From assembly GCA_030523505.1 (NCBI GenBank), contig JAUNIK010000068.1, positions 1-10,147 on the forward strand: DNA of 10,147 bases, read 5' to 3'. The notes beneath the pieces were generated by a model. It made no database searches. It worked only from the letters and a program-made list of their open reading frames with translations, and was not told the origin of the DNA. Shown here in pieces: positions 1 to 6,457 of this stretch. Every line of letters begins with the position of its first letter. Position 1 is the first letter of the stretch. Source of the DNA: Prevotellaceae bacterium. Its GTDB lineage: Bacteria > Bacteroidota > Bacteroidia > Bacteroidales > Bacteroidaceae. The position numbers and the translations under genes were made by a program.

Positions 1-39
1 GATGGCGAAGAAACGCCAAATGTAGGATGTCTTATTCAT
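1..39 (-). CDS. N-terminal fragment of a leftward gene, probably exported (partial)
   Basis: Reading leftward from the ATG at 39, an open frame runs off the left edge as MNKTSYIWRFFAI. Lysine and arginine followed by a hydrophobic stretch resemble the start of a signal peptide or membrane anchor, but 13 residues cannot identify a family. The call rests mainly on context: a good Bacteroidetes-type promoter (59-88) points at it and would leave a leader of roughly 14 nt, similar to the other leaders in this window. A random open frame of this length is possible, so confidence is moderate. Confidence 0.5.
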   Translation of the reverse strand, partial: MNKTSYIWRFFAI

Positions 40-45
40 TGTATG

Positions 46-60
46 TGCACATTTTGTGCA
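46..60. promoter_or_regulatory. Perfect inverted repeat at a transcription start, operator candidate
   Basis: TGCACA-TTT-TGTGCA is a perfect 6-3-6 inverted repeat. It overlaps the downstream edge of the leftward -7 box (59-66) and covers the predicted transcription start. That is a typical place for a repressor site. No regulator is known from this window, and a hairpin in the leader is an alternative reading. Confidence 0.35.
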
Positions 61-88
61 AAGGTAGTTATTTTTTTGAAAATATCAA
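59..88 (-). promoter_or_regulatory. Bacteroidetes-type promoter for the leftward edge gene
   Basis: On the minus strand the -7 element TACCTTTG (59-66) matches TAnnTTTG, and a TTG (86-88) lies 19 bp upstream as the -33 element. The predicted start of transcription is near 52-54, just upstream of the ATG at 39. The match to the known Bacteroidetes consensus is direct; activity is inferred. Confidence 0.65.
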
Positions 89-136
89 TTAACAAACGAG
101 AAATATCGATTGCAAAATGTGTTTTTCCCAAGTTTA

Positions 137-168
137 TTTGGGTGTTTGGCCGAATATTAGTAATTTTG
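137..168 (+). promoter_or_regulatory. Bacteroidetes-type promoter for rarA
   Basis: TTTG (137-140), a 20 bp spacer and TAATTTTG (161-168) match the Bacteroidetes primary-sigma promoter. The predicted transcription start is near 173-175, giving a leader of about 18 nt before the ATG at 192. It diverges from the leftward promoter at 59-88. Confidence 0.7.
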
Positions 169-191
169 CTAAGAAAATAAATAATGTAGTT

Positions 192-1463
192 ATGAGCAAA
201 CCACTTGCAGAGCGAATGCGTCCGTTGAGCCTCGACGATTATGTAGGTCAGCAACACCTTGTGGGCGAGGGTGCCGTCTTGCGACAGATGATTGACGCAG
301 GACGAATATCATCGTTCATTCTCTGGGGACCTCCAGGTGTGGGTAAGACCACTCTGGCGCAAATCATTGCCAGCAAACTTGAGACTCCGTTCTACACCCT
401 CTCGGCCGTTACCAGTGGTGTGAAGGATGTGCGCGATGTCATTGAAAGAGCCAAGAACAACCGTTTCTTCAACTCCGCCTCGCCAATCCTGTTCATCGAC
501 GAAATCCACCGTTTCTCGAAGTCGCAGCAGGATTCGCTGCTCGGTGCTGTGGAGCGTGGCATCGTGACACTCATCGGTGCTACCACAGAGAATCCGTCGT
601 TCGAGGTGATACGCCCATTGCTCTCACGTTGTCAGTTGTATGTGCTGAAGAGTCTCGACAAGGCCGACCTGCTGGCGTTGCTCGATAGAGCAGTGACTCA
701 GGACGAATACCTGAAGCAGCGCAAGATAAAGCTCGAGGAAACCGATGCTCTGTTGCGTTATTCCGGAGGTGATGCCCGTAAGTTGCTCAATATCCTCGAA
801 CTGGTCGTTGAGGCTGATGCGAACGAGGAGTGCGTCATCACAAACGAGATTGTAGTGAACCGCCTTCAGACAAATCCGCTGGCGTACGACAAAGACGGTG
901 AGATGCACTATGACATAATCTCTGCGTTCATCAAGAGCATCCGAGGCAGTGATCCTGATGCAGCGCTCTATTGGATGGCACGAATGATTGAGGGCGGTGA
1001 GGACCCGGAGTTCATTGCACGAAGACTGGTGATATCTGCATCCGAGGATATCGGTCTTGCCAACCCTAACGCCATGCTCATTGCCAATGCTGCCTTCGAC
1101 GCTGTGATGAAGATTGGATGGCCTGAGGGGCGCATACCGTTGGCTGAGGCGGCAGTGTATCTCGCCACTTCACCAAAGAGCAATTCGGCTTATCTCGGTA
1201 TCAACAAAGCCCTGGAACTGGTGCGTCAGACTGGCAATCAGCCTGTGCCGCTCCATCTGCGAAATGCTCCAACGAAACTGATGGCGGAACTGGGTTACAG
1301 CGATGGCTATAAGTACAGTCACGACTATCCGGGACATTTCGTTCAACAGCAGTTCATGCCTGATGAGTTGCAGACTACCCGCATCTGGCAACCACAGCAT
1401 TCGGCTTCAGAGGAGAAACTGTATCAGAATATGGTGGCATGCTGGGGGGAGAGGTTTAAGTAA
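192..1463 (+). CDS. rarA: Replication-associated recombination protein A (RarA/MgsA AAA+ ATPase)
   Basis: This is a cytoplasmic AAA+ ATPase of the clamp-loader-related RarA/MgsA/WRNIP1 family, which acts at stalled replication forks. The 423-residue product has the usual family length. Visible motifs are Walker A GPPGVGKT (46-53), Walker B ILFIDE (99-104), sensor 1 with the family signature GATTENPSFEV (129-139), a candidate arginine finger R146 in LLSRC, and sensor 2 GGDAR (192-196). The C-terminal half has the typical RarA helical domain, with YDKDGEMHYD (232-241) and SASEDIGLANP (282-292), and is the part that tetramerises in known homologues. An in-frame ATG at 117 would add 25 residues, but it lies upstream of the promoter at 137-168, and the family begins near MSKPLAERMRP, so 192 is chosen. 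The 203 bp gap and hairpin repeat that follow suggest it is transcribed mostly alone. Confidence 0.96.
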   Translation: MSKPLAERMRPLSLDDYVGQQHLVGEGAVLRQMIDAGRISSFILWGPPGVGKTTLAQIIASKLETPFYTLSAVTSGVKDVRDVIERAKNNRFFNSASPILFIDEIHRFSKSQQDSLLGAVERGIVTLIGATTENPSFEVIRPLLSRCQLYVLKSLDKADLLALLDRAVTQDEYLKQRKIKLEETDALLRYSGGDARKLLNILELVVEADANEECVITNEIVVNRLQTNPLAYDKDGEMHYDIISAFIKSIRGSDPDAALYWMARMIEGGEDPEFIARRLVISASEDIGLANPNAMLIANAAFDAVMKIGWPEGRIPLAEAAVYLATSPKSNSAYLGINKALELVRQTGNQPVPLHLRNAPTKLMAELGYSDGYKYSHDYPGHFVQQQFMPDELQTTRIWQPQHSASEEKLYQNMVACWGERFK

Positions 1464-1499
1464 AGCCCCACCCATCCTCCCCAAAGGGGAGGTGCTTTA
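1461..1499 (+). repeat. GC-rich intergenic hairpin repeat, copy a (possible rarA terminator)
   Basis: It contains a perfect stem, CCTCCCC (1476-1482), loop AAA, GGGGAGG (1486-1492). An outer stem pairs TAAAGC (1461-1466, including the rarA stop codon) with GCTTTA (1494-1499). The same pattern occurs inverted at 1625-1664 and 4361-4403. No T-run follows on the plus strand, so a role as an intrinsic terminator is possible but unproven. The remainder of the gap, 1500-1624, is AT-rich and shows no gene, RNA or convincing promoter. Confidence 0.7.
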
Positions 1500-1624
1500 A
1501 TACTGTCATCACAGAGATTCAAATATCACGAGGGTATCAATAATTGAGAATTATACTAAATACAAATAAAATACTTTTTCCCGTTATCCCACAAGCGGTA
1601 TAGTGTAGGCGACTACAAGACTAT

Positions 1625-1664
1625 AAAACATCCCTCCCATAGGGAGAACTTGGGTGGGCTTTTG
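1625..1664 (-). repeat. GC-rich intergenic hairpin repeat, copy b (inverted)
   Basis: The reverse complement reads AAAGCCCACCC, then a hairpin, CTCCC-loop-GGGAG, then a TGTTTTA end, so it aligns with copy a in the opposite orientation. The stem on the plus strand is 1634-1638 with 1642-1646. It ends two bases before the ATG of the dehydrogenase, so the repeat forms nearly the whole translation start region of that gene. Confidence 0.6.
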
Positions 1665-1666
1665 AA

Positions 1667-2617
1667 ATGCGTATTGTAATTATGGACGGACATGCGGCTA
1701 ACCCTGGCGATTTGTCATGGGAAGCATTCCGAGAGTTTGGAGAAGTAGTGGTCTATGAGCGTTCAAAACCTGAAGAGGTGGTGGATCGTGCAAAGGACGC
1801 TGACATAGTATTTACTAATAAGGTGGTGTTCGATGATGCCAATATGGCACTGTTGCCTAACCTGAAATATATCGGTATCCTGGCAACAGGCACAAATGTG
1901 GTTGACCTGGATGCCGCTCATCGTCGTGGTATCGTGGTGACAAACATTCCAGCATATAGCACCGACAGTGTGGCACAGCTGGTGTTCGCCCACATACTGA
2001 ATATCCTGAACCGTACCGATGTCTATGCCAATGATGTGCGTCGTGGTCGTTGGGCACAGAACCCAGACTTCTGTTATTGGGATTCACAGATTCACGAACT
2101 GGCTTCATTGTCGCTTGGCATCGTGGGAATGGGCAACATCGGCCGTAAGGTTGCACAGATTGCGTTGGCCTTCGGAATGAAGGTTAATGTGTATTCAAGC
2201 AAAGATGCAAGTCAGTTGCCTGAAGGCGTTGAGAAACAGACTCTTGATGAACTCTTTGCAAGTAATGATATAATTACTCTGCACTGTCCGCTCACTCCAT
2301 CGACAAAGAATATCATCTGCCGTGAGAGCATCGCAAAGATGAAGACATCGGCAATAGTGGTGAACACCGGTCGTGGACCTCTCGTTGATGAGGCTGATAT
2401 GGCTGAGGCATTGAAGAATGGTCGCATTGCTGCCTATGCTACTGATGTGATGTGTCAGGAACCTCCACAGGCCGACAATCCGCTGTTCGGTTGTGAGAAC
2501 GCTTTCATCACTCCGCACCTTGCATGGGGCTCTATCGAAGCTCGTGAACGACTGATGGATATCGCTCTGGAGAATGTCAGACAGTTTGTGAACAATACTC
2601 CTATTAATGAAGTGTAA
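1667..2617 (+). CDS. D-isomer-specific 2-hydroxyacid dehydrogenase (glycerate dehydrogenase-like)
   Basis: This is a cytoplasmic NAD(P)-dependent oxidoreductase that interconverts 2-hydroxyacids and 2-oxoacids. The closest family type is glycerate dehydrogenase/hydroxypyruvate reductase; the true substrate cannot be read from sequence. The 316 residues match the usual family length. The Rossmann motif G154-x-G156-xx-G159 lies in GIVGMGNIGR, and the catalytic set is R236 (NTGRG), E265 (DVMCQEPP) and H284 (TPHLAWGS). The residue at the end of the second Rossmann strand, normally Asp in NAD users, falls in the stretch Y176-S177-S178-K179, so NADP use is possible. The start MRIVIMDGHAANPGD is typical of the family. 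It sits 3 bp upstream of the next gene and is probably co-transcribed with it. No clear promoter is visible in 1500-1660. Confidence 0.93.
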   Translation: MRIVIMDGHAANPGDLSWEAFREFGEVVVYERSKPEEVVDRAKDADIVFTNKVVFDDANMALLPNLKYIGILATGTNVVDLDAAHRRGIVVTNIPAYSTDSVAQLVFAHILNILNRTDVYANDVRRGRWAQNPDFCYWDSQIHELASLSLGIVGMGNIGRKVAQIALAFGMKVNVYSSKDASQLPEGVEKQTLDELFASNDIITLHCPLTPSTKNIICRESIAKMKTSAIVVNTGRGPLVDEADMAEALKNGRIAAYATDVMCQEPPQADNPLFGCENAFITPHLAWGSIEARERLMDIALENVRQFVNNTPINEV

Positions 2618-2620
2618 GCA

Positions 2621-3250
2621 ATGAACACAGAACCATATATTGGGCAGACTTTCTACCTGATTCTCGAGTTTCTTGGCACCTTTGCGTTTGCCATCTCGGG
2701 TATCCGTCAGGCTGCCTCGAAGCATTTCGACTGGTTTGGTGGATTCGTGTGCGGTATATCCGTGGCTATCGGTGGTGGTACGCTTCGCGACCTGATGCTC
2801 GGTGTTACTCCTTTCTGGATGACCAACCCGTTCTATATCATCTGTACCATCCTTGCTCAGGTGTTCGTCATCGTGTTCTCGCGTTATCTGAAGCATCTCG
2901 ACAACACCTGGTTCGTGTTCGATACCATCGGTCTGGCCCTGTTCACCATCGTCGGCGTGCAGAAGACCTTGTTCTGTGGTTATCCGTATTGGGTGGCAAT
3001 CATGATGGGATGTATCACTGGTGCGGCCGGTGGTGTTATTCGTGACGTGCTGCTCGACACAGCACCGATAATATTCCAGAAGGAGTTCTATGCTACGGCT
3101 TGTATCTTCGGAGGAGTGTTCTATTGGTTGCTGACGATGATAGGCGTGAATATGGAGATGACATCGCTCCTTACATTCGTTTTCATCTGTGTGGTGAGAT
3201 ATCTCGCTGTGAGATTCAATATCTCGTTGCCGAAGTTCAAGGATGAATGA
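2621..3250 (+). CDS. TRIC/UPF0126 family inner-membrane protein (YicG/YadS-like)
   Basis: This is a 209-residue integral membrane protein built from two related halves, as in the UPF0126 family. Bacterial members are related to trimeric intracellular cation channels, and E. coli YicG has been linked to glycine transport. Each half carries the signature glycine-rich kink: GGGTLRD (51-57) and GGVIRD (137-142). Around them are about seven hydrophobic segments, starting near residues 11-28, 40-52, 70-88, 98-112, 122-136, 157-175 and 180-196. The length is normal for the family. It follows the dehydrogenase by 3 bp, which suggests translational coupling and perhaps a shared metabolite, although nothing in the sequence names the substrate. 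Family assignment is secure; ion or amino-acid transport is inferred. Confidence 0.92.
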   Translation: MNTEPYIGQTFYLILEFLGTFAFAISGIRQAASKHFDWFGGFVCGISVAIGGGTLRDLMLGVTPFWMTNPFYIICTILAQVFVIVFSRYLKHLDNTWFVFDTIGLALFTIVGVQKTLFCGYPYWVAIMMGCITGAAGGVIRDVLLDTAPIIFQKEFYATACIFGGVFYWLLTMIGVNMEMTSLLTFVFICVVRYLAVRFNISLPKFKDE

Positions 3251-3283
3251 AGCCTCCCCACAGGGTGGGGGAGTGAAGCGCCT
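3251..3283 (+). repeat. GC-rich intergenic hairpin repeat, copy c
   Basis: Directly after the stop codon of the membrane protein lies CCCCAC (3256-3261), loop AGG, GTGGGG (3265-3270), with imperfect extension of the stem by flanking CCT/GAG. Its composition and its position between genes match copies a, b and d, though it is the most diverged. It may weaken or end transcription before the NusG-like gene. Confidence 0.5.
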
Positions 3284-3286
3284 TGT

Positions 3287-3337
3287 ATGGTGGAGAAGGA
3301 TAATTTAAATAAAGACAAAGACGGAAGTGGAGAATAA
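3287..3337 (+). other. Short ORF overlapping the start of the NusG-like gene
   Basis: An ATG at 3287 opens a 16-codon frame, MVEKDNLNKDKDGSGE, that ends in TAA at 3335-3337, eight bases past the GTG start (3327-3329) of the next gene and in a different frame. A ribosome finishing here could re-initiate on the GTG. There is no independent evidence that it is translated. Its codons partly reflect the purine hexamer repeat at 3307-3324. Confidence 0.2.
3307..3324 (+). repeat. Purine-rich hexamer repeat, short copy
   Basis: Three 6-nt units, aaataa-agacaa-agacgg, lie two bases before the GTG start of the NusG-like gene. They match 16 of 18 positions of the last three units of the longer array at 8286-8321. 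The region takes the place of a ribosome binding site, and no canonical AGGAGG is seen. Confidence 0.45.
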
Positions 3338-4340
3338 TAAGACAAATGCTGCGGTGAAATGGTATGTGACGAAGGCAAGGTATTCGTCACTGCCTTATCG
3401 TGAGAAGTTGGAAAAAGCCGGATTGGAGTTTTTCCTTCCTACACGCTTTGTCATTCAGGATATCGCCGGTCGCCGACTGCGCGTGGAACGTCCCGTAATC
3501 TTCAATTTCATCTTTGTCAAGGGTACCGTCTTCGATGTGAAGGACTTCTGCAAACGCAATGAAGGACTGTCAATGGTTTATCGTCGCCGTTTCCACGATG
3601 AGGCTATGAACAACGAGGAACATCTCCTCATGACGGTTACGGACAAGGAGATGTCGCTGTTTGCCAAGACCATCGGACAATATACCGAGGAAGTACCGTT
3701 TGTTCGTCCATCGGAGGTTGACTTGCATAAGGGCGATCTTGTGAGAATCCTCGAAGGACCGTTCGCTGGTGTCGAGGGAGTACTTATGTCACAGCAAGGC
3801 AAGGACGGAGGTCGGGTGCTGGTGAGTATCAGCAATGTCATTGCCGTTCCTACCCTTGAGATTCGTCCGGAATACTTGCAGATTCTGTCGTTTGCTTCGA
3901 AGGGCAAGCATCTATATAAGAAATTCGATTCTTTCATGCCCCGTGCCCGTAAGGCGTTGCATCATCATCTCGCCGACAAACTCGACACGAAGGATATAGC
4001 CGCCTTGACAACCTTCGAGAAGCGCTTTGCCGAGTTGCAGACACACACCGTAAACTCACAGGTGAAACTATTAGTTTATCTGCTCATCTGCTACACCTGC
4101 CTGAAGAGCGATGATAATAAGAATAAGGTGGAAATGCAACTTCTTTCTTTGTTGCCAGAGGTGAATTCCACCTCGTTCAGGGCTTTGGCATTAGTCAACC
4201 TATACGGTTGTATTGGTCATAAGTCGTACCGCCAGGATGCCGAGAAGATTATTGCATCATGGGGTGAGATAGGCGATAAAGACAAGACAAAAAAGGAAAT
4301 AGCCGAGGATTTGCTTTATTTCGCAAACACTCTGATTTAG
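3327..4340 (+). CDS. NusG/UpxY-like transcription factor with long C-terminal helical extension
   Basis: The first 185 residues look like a specialised NusG paralogue of the Bacteroidales UpxY type, which bind RNA polymerase and relieve termination of particular operons. The NGN-like domain starts at KWYVTKARY (11-19), with the hydrophobic FIFVKG strand (61-66). A KOW-type motif follows in GDLVRILEGPFAGVEGVL (136-153), and that domain ends near 187. The remaining 150 residues are not part of ordinary UpxY proteins, which are about 170-190 residues long. They are charged and mostly helical, with a basic patch (KGKHLYKKF, 192-200) and a leucine-rich helix near 246-258. I do not recognise this part. 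The start is GTG: a stop lies in frame at 3306 and no ATG precedes the NGN domain. It is not beside capsule genes here, so its target operon is unknown. It ends in convergent orientation with the DUF1460 gene. Confidence 0.82.
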   Translation: MENNKTNAAVKWYVTKARYSSLPYREKLEKAGLEFFLPTRFVIQDIAGRRLRVERPVIFNFIFVKGTVFDVKDFCKRNEGLSMVYRRRFHDEAMNNEEHLLMTVTDKEMSLFAKTIGQYTEEVPFVRPSEVDLHKGDLVRILEGPFAGVEGVLMSQQGKDGGRVLVSISNVIAVPTLEIRPEYLQILSFASKGKHLYKKFDSFMPRARKALHHHLADKLDTKDIAALTTFEKRFAELQTHTVNSQVKLLVYLLICYTCLKSDDNKNKVEMQLLSLLPEVNSTSFRALALVNLYGCIGHKSYRQDAEKIIASWGEIGDKDKTKKEIAEDLLYFANTLI

Positions 4341-4360
4341 CGCTTCTTTACTATCATAGT

Positions 4361-4403
4361 CCTCCCCCTTGAGGGGGAGTTAGAGGGGGCTTTGAGGGGG
4401 CTC
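4361..4403 (-). repeat. GC-rich intergenic hairpin repeat, copy d (likely bidirectional terminator)
   Basis: A perfect stem, CTCCCCC-TTGA-GGGGGAG (4362-4379), is followed by two near-identical 11-mers, TTAGAGGGGGC (4380-4390) and TTTGAGGGGGC (4391-4401). Read on the minus strand it gives AAAGCCCCCTC, then CTCCCCC-loop-GGGGGAG, the same order as copy a. It fills the 72 bp between the ends of two convergent genes, where a terminator serving both strands would be expected. There is no strong T-run on either side. Confidence 0.65.
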
Positions 4404-4412
4404 TTGGGCTGG

Positions 4413-5261
4413 TTACAATGGGCTCACGACCCTGATGCCTATCTGGCTCGGGTGTTTCTGCATATAACGATATAAGGTCATTGGTTCGTCGATGACCTTT
4501 TTGTGTATCTGTGAGGCGTTGAGCAGATGCAGCGTACCATCGCTGTGCCACGAGGCAATGCCTATATGACTGGTGTCGAGACCTTCCTTGTTAGTTATTA
4601 TAACGATGATATCGCCAGTATGGATATACTTCTTCAACAGCGAATGCTGGTTGAGGGCGCTCTTCGGGATATAGGGGAACGACTTGCCCGTCAGTGCTTT
4701 CTCCGCGGTTCTGATGCTGTCCACCATCGCCTTATCGCGAACTAATGCCGGATAGAGGTCGCAATGCTGCGACATGAAATTCACATTGAGGGTCTTTGTA
4801 GCGGTGAACGGAGCCTGAGCCGCAACCACCTCTGCCACAAAATCCTGTTTGCTGTTGGCATCAATCCACGATGTGAAGTAATGCAGGCGTGAAGGGTACG
4901 ACACATAACCTTTGTTGTAGCGTATCCTGCGAAGATAGTCGGTGAACGCCTTGAACGACTTCTTGCCGTCTCTCATGCAAAGGCTCAACGCCAGCACGTT
5001 CTCGGTAAAGGTGGTGCAGTCGAGTTCGCGAAGATTCACGACGAGTTTCTCTTTGGTGTTGTTTTCCAGTGTCTTTCCTACATACGGCACACCCTGCAGT
5101 GCCTTTCCAAAGTGAATCATATACTCATTGGCAGATGCTTTCTTTGGAGCATTGCCGAGGAGTTGCATCACCTTGATGCTGTCGGCCTTGGTATATACTA
5201 TAGATTGGGCTTCTGCAAGGCCAGGCAGGAGGGATATAATGAAGAAAAGAAGGTTTCTCAT
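4413..5261 (-). CDS. DUF1460 family exported cysteine amidase/hydrolase-like protein
   Basis: The product has 282 residues. An N-terminal signal peptide (hydrophobic 4-16, likely cleavage after AEA at 18) sends it out of the cytoplasm. The rest matches DUF1460, a family with an NlpC/P60-like (papain-like) fold described as N-acetylmuramoyl-L-alanine amidase-like. The likely catalytic residues are C82 in LDCTTFTE and H232 in TSHIGIA, with N248 in LLNAS as the probable third residue. The motifs SRLHYFTSWI (124-133) and GDIIVIITNK (216-225) are also typical. A role in cell-wall peptide or sugar-amide cleavage is inferred from the family; no substrate is shown. Its ATG overlaps the TGA of the DUF4421 gene (ATGA), so the two are probably translated together. 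It is last in the leftward group. Confidence 0.88.
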   Translation of the reverse strand: MRNLLFFIISLLPGLAEAQSIVYTKADSIKVMQLLGNAPKKASANEYMIHFGKALQGVPYVGKTLENNTKEKLVVNLRELDCTTFTENVLALSLCMRDGKKSFKAFTDYLRRIRYNKGYVSYPSRLHYFTSWIDANSKQDFVAEVVAAQAPFTATKTLNVNFMSQHCDLYPALVRDKAMVDSIRTAEKALTGKSFPYIPKSALNQHSLLKKYIHTGDIIVIITNKEGLDTSHIGIASWHSDGTLHLLNASQIHKKVIDEPMTLYRYMQKHPSQIGIRVVSPL

Positions 5262-6448
5262 TGTTTTCTGTATTTCTTTTTTACACCGAAATTGAATCCG
5301 GCGTAGATGTTGAACGAACCAAAGATATTATTCGTGTAGAAGTTGGCTTTCGAATAGTTGTAGGCGTGCATTATGAAGTTGGCGCCAGCAAACCATCGGT
5401 TATCGTTCCATACGACACCGAAACGCCCAACACCATCGATGGTGAGGTTGGTGAATTTGAAGTCGCGGAAGTTGAGGCCTTCCACGAAGTTATCCACGAT
5501 GCCGTTGATGCCCTTCGAGGAGTTTGATATGGAACGCTTATAGCTCAATGCTAGCGACAATGACGAGCAGAAGAGCCAGTTCTTGGCGAACACCCAATTG
5601 TAGCCATAGCCTCCCGACAGGGACAGGTCGGTGTAGGTTACGTGCTCGAAGGTCTTCTCGCCAGTGAACTCGTCGGCGTAGTCTTCACCCATGATAACCT
5701 CGGTAAGGATATTCAGTTTCGACCAGTCCACATCCAGCGAATGGCGTGTGTATCCTATTCCGGCAAGGGCAGAACCAGCAGAGACCTTCTGTTTTGTGCT
5801 CTGGTTGAAGGCGGCAGGGTAGGAAAAACGACGGTGGTTGAAGATGTAGTAGGCATTGAGACCAACGACGCTCGACTTTATTCCATTGAACGAGCAACCG
5901 TTGAGGACGGAAGCATCATGATGGTTGGCAAATTTCACATCCGTGATGCGGTATTCATTTCCCGACTTCCTGTAGAAAAGGTCGAAACCCATTGGCAGAG
6001 TGTAGAAACTCATGTCGAACTCCTGTCGGTTGTCTTGGGTCTTCAGATGGAGCATATCGATGGAAAGACCATAGCCGAGGATTCCCCAGCAGACATACGG
6101 TCCCACCTTCATTGACGGTTTCGGGGTGAAGCGTATGCTGTTGCCCTCGTTGTCGGTGATGCGATAAGCCTCGTACGAGAAGTTGCTCTGCATCATTGCC
6201 TGAAACTTGTAATGCTGTGGCTCGATGTAGAAGGTGTCAACATCGAAAAGCTTGTGCTGTATGCGCGAGAGAGCTGTGAAGAAGTTATGCTTAGCCTTCT
6301 CCTTGAAGGTTGCAGGTCGCTCTGGCGCAAGTGTTGTGTCTGGTTCGCTCACACTTGCACTGTCCACATTCACAAAAATGCTGTCTGGCTCTACGGCAAA
6401 AGTCGCAGAACAGAAGCAGATTAGTATTGTGAGCAGGATGTGACGCAT
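5258..6448 (-). CDS. DUF4421 family exported envelope protein (beta-barrel-like)
   Basis: The product is 396 residues with a signal peptide (hydrophobic 4-18, likely cleavage after TFA). A low-complexity Ser/Thr/Pro/Asp linker (about 24-46) follows. From about residue 80 there are alternating aromatic/polar strands, for example VGPYVCWGILGYGLSIDM (115-132) and the closing strand around GFNFGVKK. This matches DUF4421, a Bacteroidetes family of unknown function. The strand pattern resembles an outer-membrane barrel, but the chain ends in basic KKKYRKQ rather than a terminal aromatic, so the topology is uncertain. It lies 9 bp after the oxidoreductase and overlaps the DUF1460 gene by 4 bp. The two exported proteins may act together in the envelope. 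Function is unknown. Confidence 0.82.
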   Translation of the reverse strand: MRHILLTILICFCSATFAVEPDSIFVNVDSASVSEPDTTLAPERPATFKEKAKHNFFTALSRIQHKLFDVDTFYIEPQHYKFQAMMQSNFSYEAYRITDNEGNSIRFTPKPSMKVGPYVCWGILGYGLSIDMLHLKTQDNRQEFDMSFYTLPMGFDLFYRKSGNEYRITDVKFANHHDASVLNGCSFNGIKSSVVGLNAYYIFNHRRFSYPAAFNQSTKQKVSAGSALAGIGYTRHSLDVDWSKLNILTEVIMGEDYADEFTGEKTFEHVTYTDLSLSGGYGYNWVFAKNWLFCSSLSLALSYKRSISNSSKGINGIVDNFVEGLNFRDFKFTNLTIDGVGRFGVVWNDNRWFAGANFIMHAYNYSKANFYTNNIFGSFNIYAGFNFGVKKKYRKQ

Positions 6449-6457
6449 AGTGTCGAA

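Noticed and set aside
117..191. Upstream extension of rarA to the ATG at 117
   Set aside because: The extra 25 residues are unlike the family, and the promoter (137-168) lies inside them.
1456..1509. Small minus-strand ORF covering repeat copy a
   Set aside because: It is only 17 codons and its translation is simply the hairpin repeat; no promoter.
1544..1579. Promoter for the dehydrogenase from TTG and TACTTTTT
   Set aside because: The -7 box lacks the final G and the spacer is 25 bp instead of about 19-20.
1580..1625. tRNA-like segment with a D-arm-like TAGTGTAGG
   Set aside because: No acceptor stem, anticodon arm or T-arm can be paired around it.
2195..2896. 233-codon minus-strand frame across the dehydrogenase and membrane protein
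   Set aside because: It spans two well-supported plus-strand genes and reads as a low-quality sequence with no motif.
5642..6115. 157-codon plus-strand frame within DUF4421
   Set aside because: It is antisense to a protein with a signal peptide and family match, and its own sequence matches nothing.
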